A stretch of DNA of 7,557 nt from Hyphomicrobiales bacterium (GTDB taxonomy: Bacteria; Pseudomonadota; Alphaproteobacteria; Rhizobiales; CAYWUX01), in contig JANQOC010000299.1 in the NCBI GenBank assembly GCA_028279265.1, positions 1-7,557 of the forward strand. Reading direction: 5' to 3'. Shown here piece after piece: positions 1 to 5,411 of this stretch. A program made the translations under genes and the position numbers. Under the pieces are notes generated by a model. It did no database searches. It saw nothing but the letters and a program-made list of their open reading frames with translations, and was not told the origin of the DNA. Each line of letters opens with the position of its first letter. Within the stretch, counting starts at the first letter, position 1.

Positions 1-1
1 G

Positions 2-796
2 GGAATCCCGGCATTTGACAATCCGGAGTCCTGCGCCCTCGCACTCGGTTCAATGATGCAGCTCCGGCATAGCTGGAAGACTCAAATTAGAGTAAAAGAC
101 AGTTTCACGATCAGGCCGCAGAATTTTTCCGAATATAGGGGCCAGCTCAATGAAGCGGAAGCCCTGGAACTTCTGCAGAAATCAGGAATTCCTTCGGTTA
201 AAAGCACGCTAATCTCTCTACCTCTCAAGACGGAACTATTGTCGGACCTGTCAACGGAACCGAAAGTCATAAAAATCCTCTGTCGGAATCTTCTTCATAA
301 ATCGGACGTAGGCGGTGTCGCGGTCAATGTTTCCCACAGTGACCTGGCCGGGGTCTGCCATAATATTATTGCAGAAACGACAGCAAACGGTGTGCAGGAC
401 GTCGAGGGACTAATCGTTCAGGACTATATACCTGACGGCCTTGAGGTTATCCTCGGCTTCAAACTGGTTCCGGAATTCGGCAATGCCATACTCGTGGGTT
501 CCGGTGGTGTTTTGACCGAACTTTACCAGGATTTCCAGTTGCGTTTGCTCCCCGTCACCCATAAGGACGTGGAAACCATGCTGGATGAACTTGTTCTTGC
601 CCGACGGTTGGACGGCTACCGGGATAAGTACAAATACGACAGAGCAGAGCTCATAGAGGCCATAGTGAAATTTGCCGCACTGGCGGAGCAAATCGGAGAT
701 CGTCTCCTGGAAATGGAAATCAATCCACTGCTGGTCAGACCGCAGGGAAAGGGCGTCGCGGCGGTGGATGCTATCATCAGATTTAAACCCGAATAG
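2..796 (+). CDS. Acyl-CoA synthetase (ADP-forming), C-terminal ATP-grasp part; gene cut by window edge
   Basis: This is the C-terminal part of an acetate/acyl-CoA ligase of the NDP-forming family, which makes an acyl-CoA from a carboxylic acid, CoA and ATP in the cytoplasm. The frame is open to the left edge. The residues before the ATG at 53 (GIPAFDNPESCALALGSM) resemble the end of the succinyl-CoA-ligase-like domain that precedes ATP-grasp in fused enzymes, so ATG 53 is internal and the true start lies outside the window. Counting from that Met, ATP-grasp_5 motifs are clear: linker EAEALELLQKSGIP (about 34-47), HKSDVGGV (82-89), EVILGFK (131-137), FGNAILVGSGGVLTEL (142-157) and the closing EMEINPLLV (220-228) plus AAVDAII (236-242). 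No frameshift is seen. The SDR gene follows 17 bases later, suggesting one operon. The acyl substrate cannot be told; the family assignment is firm, the reaction is by homology. Confidence 0.9.
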   Translation, partial: GIPAFDNPESCALALGSMMQLRHSWKTQIRVKDSFTIRPQNFSEYRGQLNEAEALELLQKSGIPSVKSTLISLPLKTELLSDLSTEPKVIKILCRNLLHKSDVGGVAVNVSHSDLAGVCHNIIAETTANGVQDVEGLIVQDYIPDGLEVILGFKLVPEFGNAILVGSGGVLTELYQDFQLRLLPVTHKDVETMLDELVLARRLDGYRDKYKYDRAELIEAIVKFAALAEQIGDRLLEMEINPLLVRPQGKGVAAVDAIIRFKPE

Positions 797-813
797 AAAT
801 GGAAACTTGAAAG

Positions 814-1557
814 ATGAGCCAGAATTCAAGAACGGCATTGATCACCGGGTCGGGCAGAAATATTGGCCGTGCATGTGCAATGGTCCTGGCGAAGCAGGGC
901 TTCAATATCGTCGTGAACGGTTCGTCGAACAGGGAGAATTGTGAAAGTGTCGCTTCGGATGTTCGTGCCACCGGTGTCGAGGCGCATGTCATCATGGCCG
1001 ATGTCGGCAGGCCAGAGGCGGTCAAAGAACTCGCGGCCACCGCACTTCAAAAATTTGGAAGGATCGATGTGCTTGTCAATAACGCCGCCATTCGTCCCAA
1101 TGCCGGCTTCCTGGAGATCAGCGAAGAAGACTGGGAACGGGTAATGAATGTTAACTACAAGTCCGCATTTTGGCTTGCCCGTGAATGCCTGCCTGGAATG
1201 GTCGACAATAAATGGGGGAGAATTATCAATTTTTCGGGTATGAATGCGATGGCCGGATATGCCGGTAAACCTCATGTAACGACATCCAAGCATGCCGCAT
1301 GGGGATTGACCAAGGCGCTGGCCAAGGAGTTTGGCCCACTCGGAACAACCACGAATATGATTTCGCCGGGAACGATAGTTGGAGAAGTAAAAACGAAAGC
1401 GCAGGAAGCCGGTCTGGAGGCCTTGCAAGCCAAAACGCCCTTGAACCGTCTTGGTAATCCGTCGGATATTGCCGCCCTGGTTGCATTACTGGTATCGGAA
1501 GAGGGGGGCTTTATTAATGGCCAGCTCCTGCAACCGAATGGCGGTGTCGTGTGTTAA
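814..1557 (+). CDS. SDR-family oxidoreductase with altered active site
   Basis: A 247-residue classical-length short-chain dehydrogenase/reductase with a Rossmann fold. The nucleotide-binding loop is TGSGRNIG (11-18), with Asn where the third Gly usually sits; Arg15 in this loop is common in NADP(H)-using members. Asp63 (ADV) is the usual adenine-contact residue. NNAA is at 89-92, the NxN segment at 112-114 and PG at 185-186. The catalytic segment is odd. Lys159 of YxxxK is present, but the Tyr position is Val155 (HVTTSK) and the Ser position 13 residues earlier is Gly142 (FSGMN), leaving Ser141 next door. FabG-type ketoreduction by the standard Ser-Tyr-Lys mechanism is therefore doubtful. 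It may use other residues (Tyr149 and His154 are near), catalyse a non-redox step, or bind ligand only. It is probably co-transcribed with the acyl-CoA synthetase upstream. The ribosome binding site is weak (GGAAA at 801). Confidence 0.9.
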   Translation: MSQNSRTALITGSGRNIGRACAMVLAKQGFNIVVNGSSNRENCESVASDVRATGVEAHVIMADVGRPEAVKELAATALQKFGRIDVLVNNAAIRPNAGFLEISEEDWERVMNVNYKSAFWLARECLPGMVDNKWGRIINFSGMNAMAGYAGKPHVTTSKHAAWGLTKALAKEFGPLGTTTNMISPGTIVGEVKTKAQEAGLEALQAKTPLNRLGNPSDIAALVALLVSEEGGFINGQLLQPNGGVVC

Positions 1558-1633
1558 AACGCTCGGAAGAATTGCAGCCGAACCGGATTAATAAACCAGA
1601 AGTAAACGTTCACCCAAAAAGCAGGTACTCCCT

Positions 1634-2617
1634 ATGGTAAAAGTTGTTCGGCTTTACGAATTTGGCGGGCCCGATGTTCTGAAGGTCGAAGACGTGGAAA
1701 TTGGCAATCCGGAAGCCCATGAAATTCTGCTCGAACAAACGGCTATCGGTATCAATTTCAACGAAATATTGCTCCGGCAGGGCGCTGGAAGTTTTCCACC
1801 ATCCGACTTTCCGGTCATACTTGGCCGTGAAGCTGCCGGAATAGTGCAAGCGGTCGGAAGCGGTGTGGAACAGCTCAAAATCGGAGACCGGGTTGCTTAC
1901 GGTATGGGTGGCCTCGGAGGTTATGCGGAAGCGCGTCTCATTCCCGCTGCACGCGTCGTAAAACTGCCGGATCAGATCAGCGAAATGCAGGCGGCGTCGA
2001 TCATGGTCAAGGGACTGACGTCCTATTACCTGTTACATCAGGCTTATTCCGTGCAACCCGGAGATCATGTTCTCATCCATGTCGCAACCGGTGGTGTTGG
2101 CCGAATTCTTTGCCAGTGGGCGAAACATATGGACGCAATTGTCATCGGATCCGTCAGTCGGGATGACAAGAAACAATTGGCCCTGGACGTGGGTTGCCAT
2201 CACGTAATCAATAGTCAAAACCCGGCATTTGATGAGGAAGTGCTGGAACTTACAGGGGGAACCGGTGTCCATGCGGTCTACGATCCGATAGGTCAGCAAA
2301 GTTTTGTGCCGTCCCTAAAATCCCTCAGAGTCCGCGGTAGTTTCGTTGCCTTTGGCGATTTATCCGGCCGGCTAGAGCCGATAGATCCACATATACTGAT
2401 GGAAGCCGGTTCCATCCGCTTTATCCGCACATCCCTTCGTCATTTTATTTCTACACGTCAGGAGCTGGATCAGGCAGCGGAGGCCGTATTTTCAGCCGTG
2501 ATCGCCGGTCATATCGAAGCTCTTGCCGATCAGACCTACAAGTTACAGGATACGGCCAGGGCGCACGCGGACATGGAGGAGCGACGTGTTTCCGGGACCA
2601 CCATCCTGGTCCCCTGA
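1634..2617 (+). CDS. Zinc-independent NAD(P)H:quinone oxidoreductase (MDR family, Qor-like)
   Basis: A 327-residue medium-chain dehydrogenase/reductase, the same length as typical bacterial quinone oxidoreductases. It has the N-terminal GroES-like catalytic domain (about 1-120, with GGPDVLKVED at 11-20 and IGINFNEILLRQG at 38-50) and a Rossmann domain carrying the ATGGVG loop (151-156). GSVSRDDKK (172-180) after the second strand resembles the Qor segment that contacts NADPH phosphate. The Cys/His zinc ligands of alcohol dehydrogenases are absent, so it should be zinc-independent. The likely role is NADPH-dependent reduction of a quinone or of the double bond of an enone/enoyl substrate in the cytoplasm; the substrate is unknown. 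It lies 76 bases after the SDR stop with only a modest ribosome binding site (AGGT at 1623-1626, 7 bases from ATG). It could belong to the same operon or have its own promoter; no clear promoter is visible in the gap. Confidence 0.9.
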   Translation: MVKVVRLYEFGGPDVLKVEDVEIGNPEAHEILLEQTAIGINFNEILLRQGAGSFPPSDFPVILGREAAGIVQAVGSGVEQLKIGDRVAYGMGGLGGYAEARLIPAARVVKLPDQISEMQAASIMVKGLTSYYLLHQAYSVQPGDHVLIHVATGGVGRILCQWAKHMDAIVIGSVSRDDKKQLALDVGCHHVINSQNPAFDEEVLELTGGTGVHAVYDPIGQQSFVPSLKSLRVRGSFVAFGDLSGRLEPIDPHILMEAGSIRFIRTSLRHFISTRQELDQAAEAVFSAVIAGHIEALADQTYKLQDTARAHADMEERRVSGTTILVP

Positions 2618-2676
2618 CATAGCCAAATTGCGAAATTGCTTCTTCCTGGTGCCACAAAATCTGTTTGCAAGACATT

Positions 2677-3030
2677 ATGCCGACACTTCCAACTGAAACG
2701 AAATCTGATTTGTTGAAATACTTGCGTTTCGCAGCCCTGGAGAATGCTGTTCGTGTCCGCTATGAGTTGGAAATTGAGAGCCGCAATGAGTCTGCCCGCC
2801 TCACTTCCTTCGATTCAGATGAAAAAAAGCTGGGCGATGATCGACCCTATGAAATATTGAAAGCCAGATTTGAACCGCTCCGGCGACAGGCTGGAAAAAT
2901 TATTGAGTTATTCCACGGATCAGAATCCGTCGCGGTCAAAAATTTTTCTGTCGAACTTGTACTGGCCTCTGAAGACCTCAGGATTTGGACCGATGAGGAA
3001 CTTGTTTTTCCAATAAGTTCGGAGTCCTGA
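2677..3030 (+). CDS. Hypothetical protein, 117 residues
   Basis: I do not recognise this protein. From the ATG at 2677 it encodes 117 residues, mostly charged and predicted to be helical. The N-terminal third (DLLKYLRFAALENAVRVRYE) and the middle (PYEILKARFEPLRRQAGKII) look like amphipathic helices separated by an acidic stretch (DSDEKKLGDD). The C-terminal part (VKNFSVELVLASEDLRIW) may form strands. There is no signal peptide, membrane segment, cysteine motif or metal site, so it is probably a small cytosolic protein. A TTG four codons upstream (2665) could extend it, but neither start has a good Shine-Dalgarno sequence. It begins 59 bases after the quinone oxidoreductase and faces the YHYH gene tail to tail. 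Residue composition is protein-like and no better overlapping frame exists, which supports a real gene. Confidence 0.6.
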   Translation: MPTLPTETKSDLLKYLRFAALENAVRVRYELEIESRNESARLTSFDSDEKKLGDDRPYEILKARFEPLRRQAGKIIELFHGSESVAVKNFSVELVLASEDLRIWTDEELVFPISSES

Positions 3031-3060
3031 AATTTACCTGAGAACTGTGTCGCAACATGC

Positions 3061-3080
3061 TTCCCGTGTTGGACACGGAA
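3061..3080. terminator. Inverted repeat between convergent genes
   Basis: CCGTGT (3064-3069) and ACACGG (3073-3078) form a perfect 6-bp stem with a 3-base loop. TT/AA extends it by two pairs past one bulged C. It lies 30-50 bases after the + strand stop at 3030 and just past the end of the - strand YHYH gene, where a shared transcript end would be expected. No run of T follows on either strand, so intrinsic termination is uncertain. Confidence 0.35.
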
Positions 3081-3107
3081 ACAATAGCCTCTAAGGCCGA
3101 TTGTTTC
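3078..3107 (-). terminator. Nested inverted repeat over the YHYH stop codon
   Basis: GAAACAAT (3078-3085) pairs with ATTGTTTC (3100-3107), and inside it GCCT (3087-3090) pairs with AGGC (3094-3097). That gives 12 base pairs interrupted by a small internal loop. The apical three bases, read on the - strand, are the TAG stop of the YHYH gene. On the - strand the A-rich left arm, GC inner stem and T-rich right arm (ATTGTTTCC) resemble a weak intrinsic terminator. It shares bases 3078-3080 with the neighbouring hairpin, so the two cannot fully form at once. Confidence 0.4.
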
Positions 3108-4059
3108 TTAGGGCCCTGCGAATTCGGGCGGCGGGGATACCCAGCTTCTTTGCCGCCTGCTCGACATTCGGTGGGGGCGGACCAACCGCATCCCGTAATT
3201 CGGACACCGAGACACCAAGCTCTGCCGCCGCTCCGACCAGGGGACCTCTACCGGCGCGGCGATCTCGTCGATCGCCGTTCCGGGGTCCGCGTCGCTCAAA
3301 GTCCTGGCTCACATTGCCCCAGTGACATCGGGGATAAAAAGGATAGCTGTCCGTTGCAAAGTAGACGAATTTACCGTCGATCATACCACCATTACATTCA
3401 TCCAAATTTCCGGACCCCTTTGCATACTTCCAATCCTGGACAAAACGACCGTCATAGGCGCCTCCCGGAGCTGTTGGCCGCGTTCCGGACTTGAGAACAT
3501 AGCTCGGTTTGGCGTCCTTTCCGACATAGTGAATTTCAAAACCATCCGCGGCATAACCGACAAGTGTGGATTTACTGACTTTAAGGAGTCCCACCGGCTT
3601 GCCATGATAATGATACAACCCCCTATTATCTACATGGGCATTATTTTCATCTATACCAAGCGACTCCGCAGAGCCCATACCTTCCAGGTTCCAGCCCGAC
3701 GCTCGATTCCGGCTAAAACCCCGCCGCGTCGAAGCGTCATACCAGTCGGCCGTACCGGGCCGGATGACGATACCATTGAGAGCTATGCCAACATTGGGCG
3801 TTCCCCTGGTCGGATTGGCATTTTTCCGGGGCGTTTTGTCAAAACAAAACTTGAGTTGTTGGGTGCGAAATCGATTGGGGTTGCCCGAATTCGGGAATTG
3901 ACCGATTTGGTGGTTGGGAACACCGTTGGATTCAATACATCTCTGATTTCCGCGTTCGTATATCTTCACCGACGGGCTTTGCGCAAAAACCGCACTGCTC
4001 GAAACGGAACAAATAAACAGGATGGCACTCGTTTCTAATACCCGTTTTGTTGTAATCAT
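3091..4059 (-). CDS. Secreted YHYH-domain protein with C-terminal helical repeats
   Basis: This 322-residue protein is probably exported. Residues 1-26 form a Sec-type signal peptide (basic MITTKR, hydrophobic core, likely cleavage after AVFA). The mature part matches the YHYH protein family (PF14240, function unknown): GIALNGI at 91-97, NNAHVDNRGLYHYHG at 139-153 with the namesake Y149-H-Y-H152, DGFEIHY at 172-178, and the closing DECNGG...TDSYPFYPRCHWG (220-248). Cys41, Cys72, Cys222 and Cys245 could form disulfides in the periplasm. After a basic linker (RRGPRNGDRRDRRAGRG, 256-272) come two related helical units, AAAELGVSVSELRDAVG (277-293) and AAKKLGIPAARIRRALR (302-318), joined by a PPPPN-containing spacer. 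Such LGV/LGI units resemble tails of other secreted proteins. AGAGGT six bases before the ATG is a good ribosome binding site. The His-rich core suggests a metal or ligand site, but no activity is established. Confidence 0.88.
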   Translation of the reverse strand: MITTKRVLETSAILFICSVSSSAVFAQSPSVKIYERGNQRCIESNGVPNHQIGQFPNSGNPNRFRTQQLKFCFDKTPRKNANPTRGTPNVGIALNGIVIRPGTADWYDASTRRGFSRNRASGWNLEGMGSAESLGIDENNAHVDNRGLYHYHGKPVGLLKVSKSTLVGYAADGFEIHYVGKDAKPSYVLKSGTRPTAPGGAYDGRFVQDWKYAKGSGNLDECNGGMIDGKFVYFATDSYPFYPRCHWGNVSQDFERRGPRNGDRRDRRAGRGPLVGAAAELGVSVSELRDAVGPPPPNVEQAAKKLGIPAARIRRALRNNRP

Positions 4060-4099
4060 GCCGAGACCTCTGCTGGATCGAGTTTCTGTGAACGTGCTA

Positions 4100-4130
4100 G
4101 TTATACGCGGTCGATTTTGAAACCTGTCGA
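4100..4130 (-). promoter_or_regulatory. Possible sigma70-type promoter for the YHYH gene
   Basis: Read on the - strand, TCGACA (4130-4125) resembles a -35 element and TATAAC (4105-4100) a -10 element, each matching the consensus at five of six positions. The 19-base spacer is longer than ideal. It would give a leader of roughly 35 bases before the ATG at 4059, with the AGAGGT ribosome binding site inside it. This rests on sequence match only. Confidence 0.35.
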
Positions 4131-4150
4131 AATATAAATGTGGTTTTTGA

Positions 4151-4157
4151 AAGGAGG
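4151..4157 (+). promoter_or_regulatory. Strong Shine-Dalgarno sequence that decides the start of the small membrane protein
   Basis: AAGGAGG is the best ribosome binding sequence in the window. It lies inside the reading frame opened by ATG 4138 and 4 bases before the in-frame TTG at 4162. An ATG start would bury this signal in the coding sequence and begin the protein with residues (MWFLKGGF) that are simply a translation of it. TTG 4162 is therefore the more likely start. Confidence 0.6.
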
Positions 4158-4161
4158 ATTT

Positions 4162-4392
4162 TTGGACGCACTATCTTTGTTTGGGCTGGCTTCGGTGCTG
4201 GCCATGCTGACATTTTACGCACTCGAAGATCGGAGTCACTGGTTCGTTCTGGCATTTTCCGGAGCTTGCCTGTTGGCTGCCGCTTATGGATTTTTGCAAG
4301 GCGCCTGGCCTTTTGGGGTCATTGAAATAATTTGGTCGGCCATCGCTTTCCACAGATGGCGAAAAAGAACATCCATGGCTTCCCGGAATTGA
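4162..4392 (+). CDS. Small integral membrane protein, about 76 residues
   Basis: Starting from TTG 4162 the product is about 76 residues and begins MDALSLFGLASVLAMLTFYA, a first membrane helix. A short polar turn (LEDRSHW) follows, then a second hydrophobic stretch (FVLAFSGACLLAAAYGFLQG). A last, partly hydrophobic segment (FGVIEIIWSAIAFHRWRK) ends in a basic tail that should lie in the cytoplasm. The pattern of ALEDRS, YGFLQGAWPFG, IE and W resembles an unnamed small membrane protein family of proteobacteria; I know no function for it. ATG 4138 would add eight residues but has no ribosome binding site, while AAGGAGG lies just ahead of the TTG. The gene diverges from the YHYH gene across about 100 bases. 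A GC-rich hairpin follows its stop. Confidence 0.7.
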   Translation: MDALSLFGLASVLAMLTFYALEDRSHWFVLAFSGACLLAAAYGFLQGAWPFGVIEIIWSAIAFHRWRKRTSMASRN

Positions 4393-4410
4393 ACTCCCTG
4401 AACTAAGTTA

Positions 4411-4431
4411 CCGGACGAGCGATCTCGCCGG
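4411..4431. other. GC-rich hairpin after the small membrane protein gene
   Basis: CCGG-A-CGAG (4411-4419) pairs with CTCG-CCGG (4424-4431) around a 4-base loop, giving eight base pairs with one bulged A. It begins 19 bases after the stop codon. No T run follows, so it would be at best an atypical terminator or a 3' stabilising structure. Confidence 0.35.
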
Positions 4432-4448
4432 GCTCATGGCAACTTGTC

Positions 4449-4460
4449 CCTCTTCGGAGG
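4449..4460 (+). other. Short hairpin with a UUCG tetraloop
   Basis: CCTC-TTCG-GAGG is a perfect 4-bp stem closed by C-G around a TTCG loop. In RNA c(UUCG)g is one of the most stable tetraloops. The stem is short and no T run follows, so its role, if any, is unclear. It lies between the GC-rich hairpin and the dyad at 4520. Confidence 0.3.
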
Positions 4461-4519
4461 AAACGTTGTTGTTCAGGCTCCTTAAAAGTAAAGAATTTTC
4501 GTTTGCTCGCATGGAACGG

Positions 4520-4539
4520 GATCAACTATTCGGTTGATC
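4520..4539. promoter_or_regulatory. Perfect 7-bp inverted repeat, possible operator
   Basis: GATCAAC (4520-4526) and GTTGATC (4533-4539) are exact reverse complements separated by six bases, giving centre-symmetric half-sites about 13 bp apart. That geometry suits a dimeric helix-turn-helix protein. It is about 100 bp upstream of the GntR gene in noncoding DNA. It shares no obvious bases with the direct repeats nearer the gene, so it may serve another regulator, or be an RNA stem-loop. Confidence 0.4.
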
Positions 4540-4586
4540 GGTCACAGCATACATGACATGAATCTACAGGGCTAAACTAGTCCTGG

Positions 4587-4621
4587 TTGTTAAACCCAAA
4601 TGGGACATTGTTAGACCCAAA
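4587..4621 (+). promoter_or_regulatory. Direct repeat with 21-bp period, probable operator of the GntR regulator
   Basis: TTGTTAAACCCAAA (4587-4600) and TTGTTAGACCCAAA (4608-4621) match at 13 of 14 positions and start 21 bp apart, two turns of the helix, so both face the same side of the DNA. The second ends 20 bases before the ATG of the GntR gene. The TTAGACC core resembles the TAGACC half-site of operators bound by HutC-subfamily GntR proteins such as DasR. The first copy also has dyad symmetry, GGTT-gtta-AACC (4585-4596). Autoregulation of the gntR-phnM unit through these sites is an inference. Confidence 0.55.
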
Positions 4622-4641
4622 GGATCGGATTCATAAGATCG

Positions 4642-5391
4642 ATGTCACCCTCTCATCAGAACCCAATTCCCGCGCAAAAGGAAAATAAGCTTCCCCCCTG
4701 GCTCTCCATATACAGGACATTGAAATCCGAAATTCTGACGGACGAATTGGCGGACGATGATCGCCTTCCCAGTGAAAAGCAGCTTTGCAGTCGTTTCTCC
4801 GTCACGCGCATGACCGTGCGACGTGCCCTTGACGCCCTGCAACGGGAAGGTCTGGTGACGGCACGAAAAGGATCGGGGGTCTACGTTAATGCGAAACCGA
4901 CCTGCTATGAAATAAATAGCGGCCGCAGATTCATAGAAAATGTTGCCACCCATGGATATTCGGTTGAAACAAAGACGTTGTCCGTATCCCGTGTCAGCGC
5001 CAGGGCCGATATTGCGGAAAAGCTCGGAATCAAACGGGGAACACGTCTTGTTGCCATAAAGCGAATTCGGATTATCGGTGGTAAGCCGGCTTTTTTGAAT
5101 TTCAAATGGATGCCGGCAAAACGGTTTCCGAATTTCAATAAGATTTACAAGATCAACCAGTCCGTCAGCCAGGTCTACGGCGAACATGGTATCGAAGAAT
5201 ATCACAGGGTCGAGACCCGTGTTTCCGGCGGGCGGGCTACGGATGATGAAGCGCGGCATTTGCAGCTGGAAGTCGGCGCCCCTTTGATACGCTCTCAATC
5301 CTTGAATTCGGACAGCGATGGCAACCGGATCGAATTCAGCCAGGGGAGCTGGCCACTCGATTCCGTCGAGTTTATTTTTCCCCAGGACTGA
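4642..5391 (+). CDS. GntR-family transcriptional regulator, HutC subfamily (PhnF-like)
   Basis: This 249-residue cytoplasmic DNA-binding regulator has two domains. The N-terminal winged helix-turn-helix (about 18-83) carries the GntR signature: RLPSEKQLCSRFSVTRMTVR (41-60), then RALDALQREGLVTARKGSGV (61-80). The C-terminal UTRA effector domain (about 95-245) starts with RRFIEN...HGYSVETKTL and contains the typical LGI...GTRLVAIKRIR run (128-143). RRF at the domain start and the adjacent phnM-like gene make it PhnF-like, so a phosphonate- or phosphate-ester-related effector is plausible but unproven. It is translated ahead of the amidohydrolase with a 20-base gap, so the two should be co-transcribed, and the 21-bp direct repeat just upstream is the likely operator. 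The ribosome binding site is poor: AAAGGA lies 17 bases before the ATG, and no alternative upstream start exists before the in-frame stop. Confidence 0.92.
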   Translation: MSPSHQNPIPAQKENKLPPWLSIYRTLKSEILTDELADDDRLPSEKQLCSRFSVTRMTVRRALDALQREGLVTARKGSGVYVNAKPTCYEINSGRRFIENVATHGYSVETKTLSVSRVSARADIAEKLGIKRGTRLVAIKRIRIIGGKPAFLNFKWMPAKRFPNFNKIYKINQSVSQVYGEHGIEEYHRVETRVSGGRATDDEARHLQLEVGAPLIRSQSLNSDSDGNRIEFSQGSWPLDSVEFIFPQD

Positions 5392-5411
5392 AGCAGGATC
5401 ACGGCGCGCGG

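Noticed and set aside
53..58. ATG ATG at 53 as the start of the acyl-CoA synthetase fragment
   Set aside because: The frame is open upstream to the window edge and the upstream residues look like the end of the preceding domain of the fused enzyme, so these Met codons are internal.
826..1428. 200-codon open frame on the - strand opposite the SDR gene
   Set aside because: The SDR motifs on the + strand are unmistakable; the antisense product is rich in Arg, Cys and His and resembles no family.
2665..2676. TTG start for the hypothetical protein
   Set aside because: It has no better ribosome binding site than ATG 2677 and adds only four residues; ATG is preferred, without certainty.
3322..4038. 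238-codon open frame on the + strand opposite the YHYH gene
   Set aside because: It is antisense to a protein with signal peptide and family motifs, and the translation is low in order and lacks motifs.
4571..4580. Possible third copy of the operator repeat (GCTAAACTAG)
   Set aside because: Only the TAAAC core matches and the spacing (18 bp) does not keep the 21-bp phase.
4608..4639. Promoter giving a leaderless gntR transcript (TTGTTA as -35, CATAAG as -10)
   Set aside because: Both elements match only four of six consensus bases and the -35 is part of the repeat, so the match may be chance.
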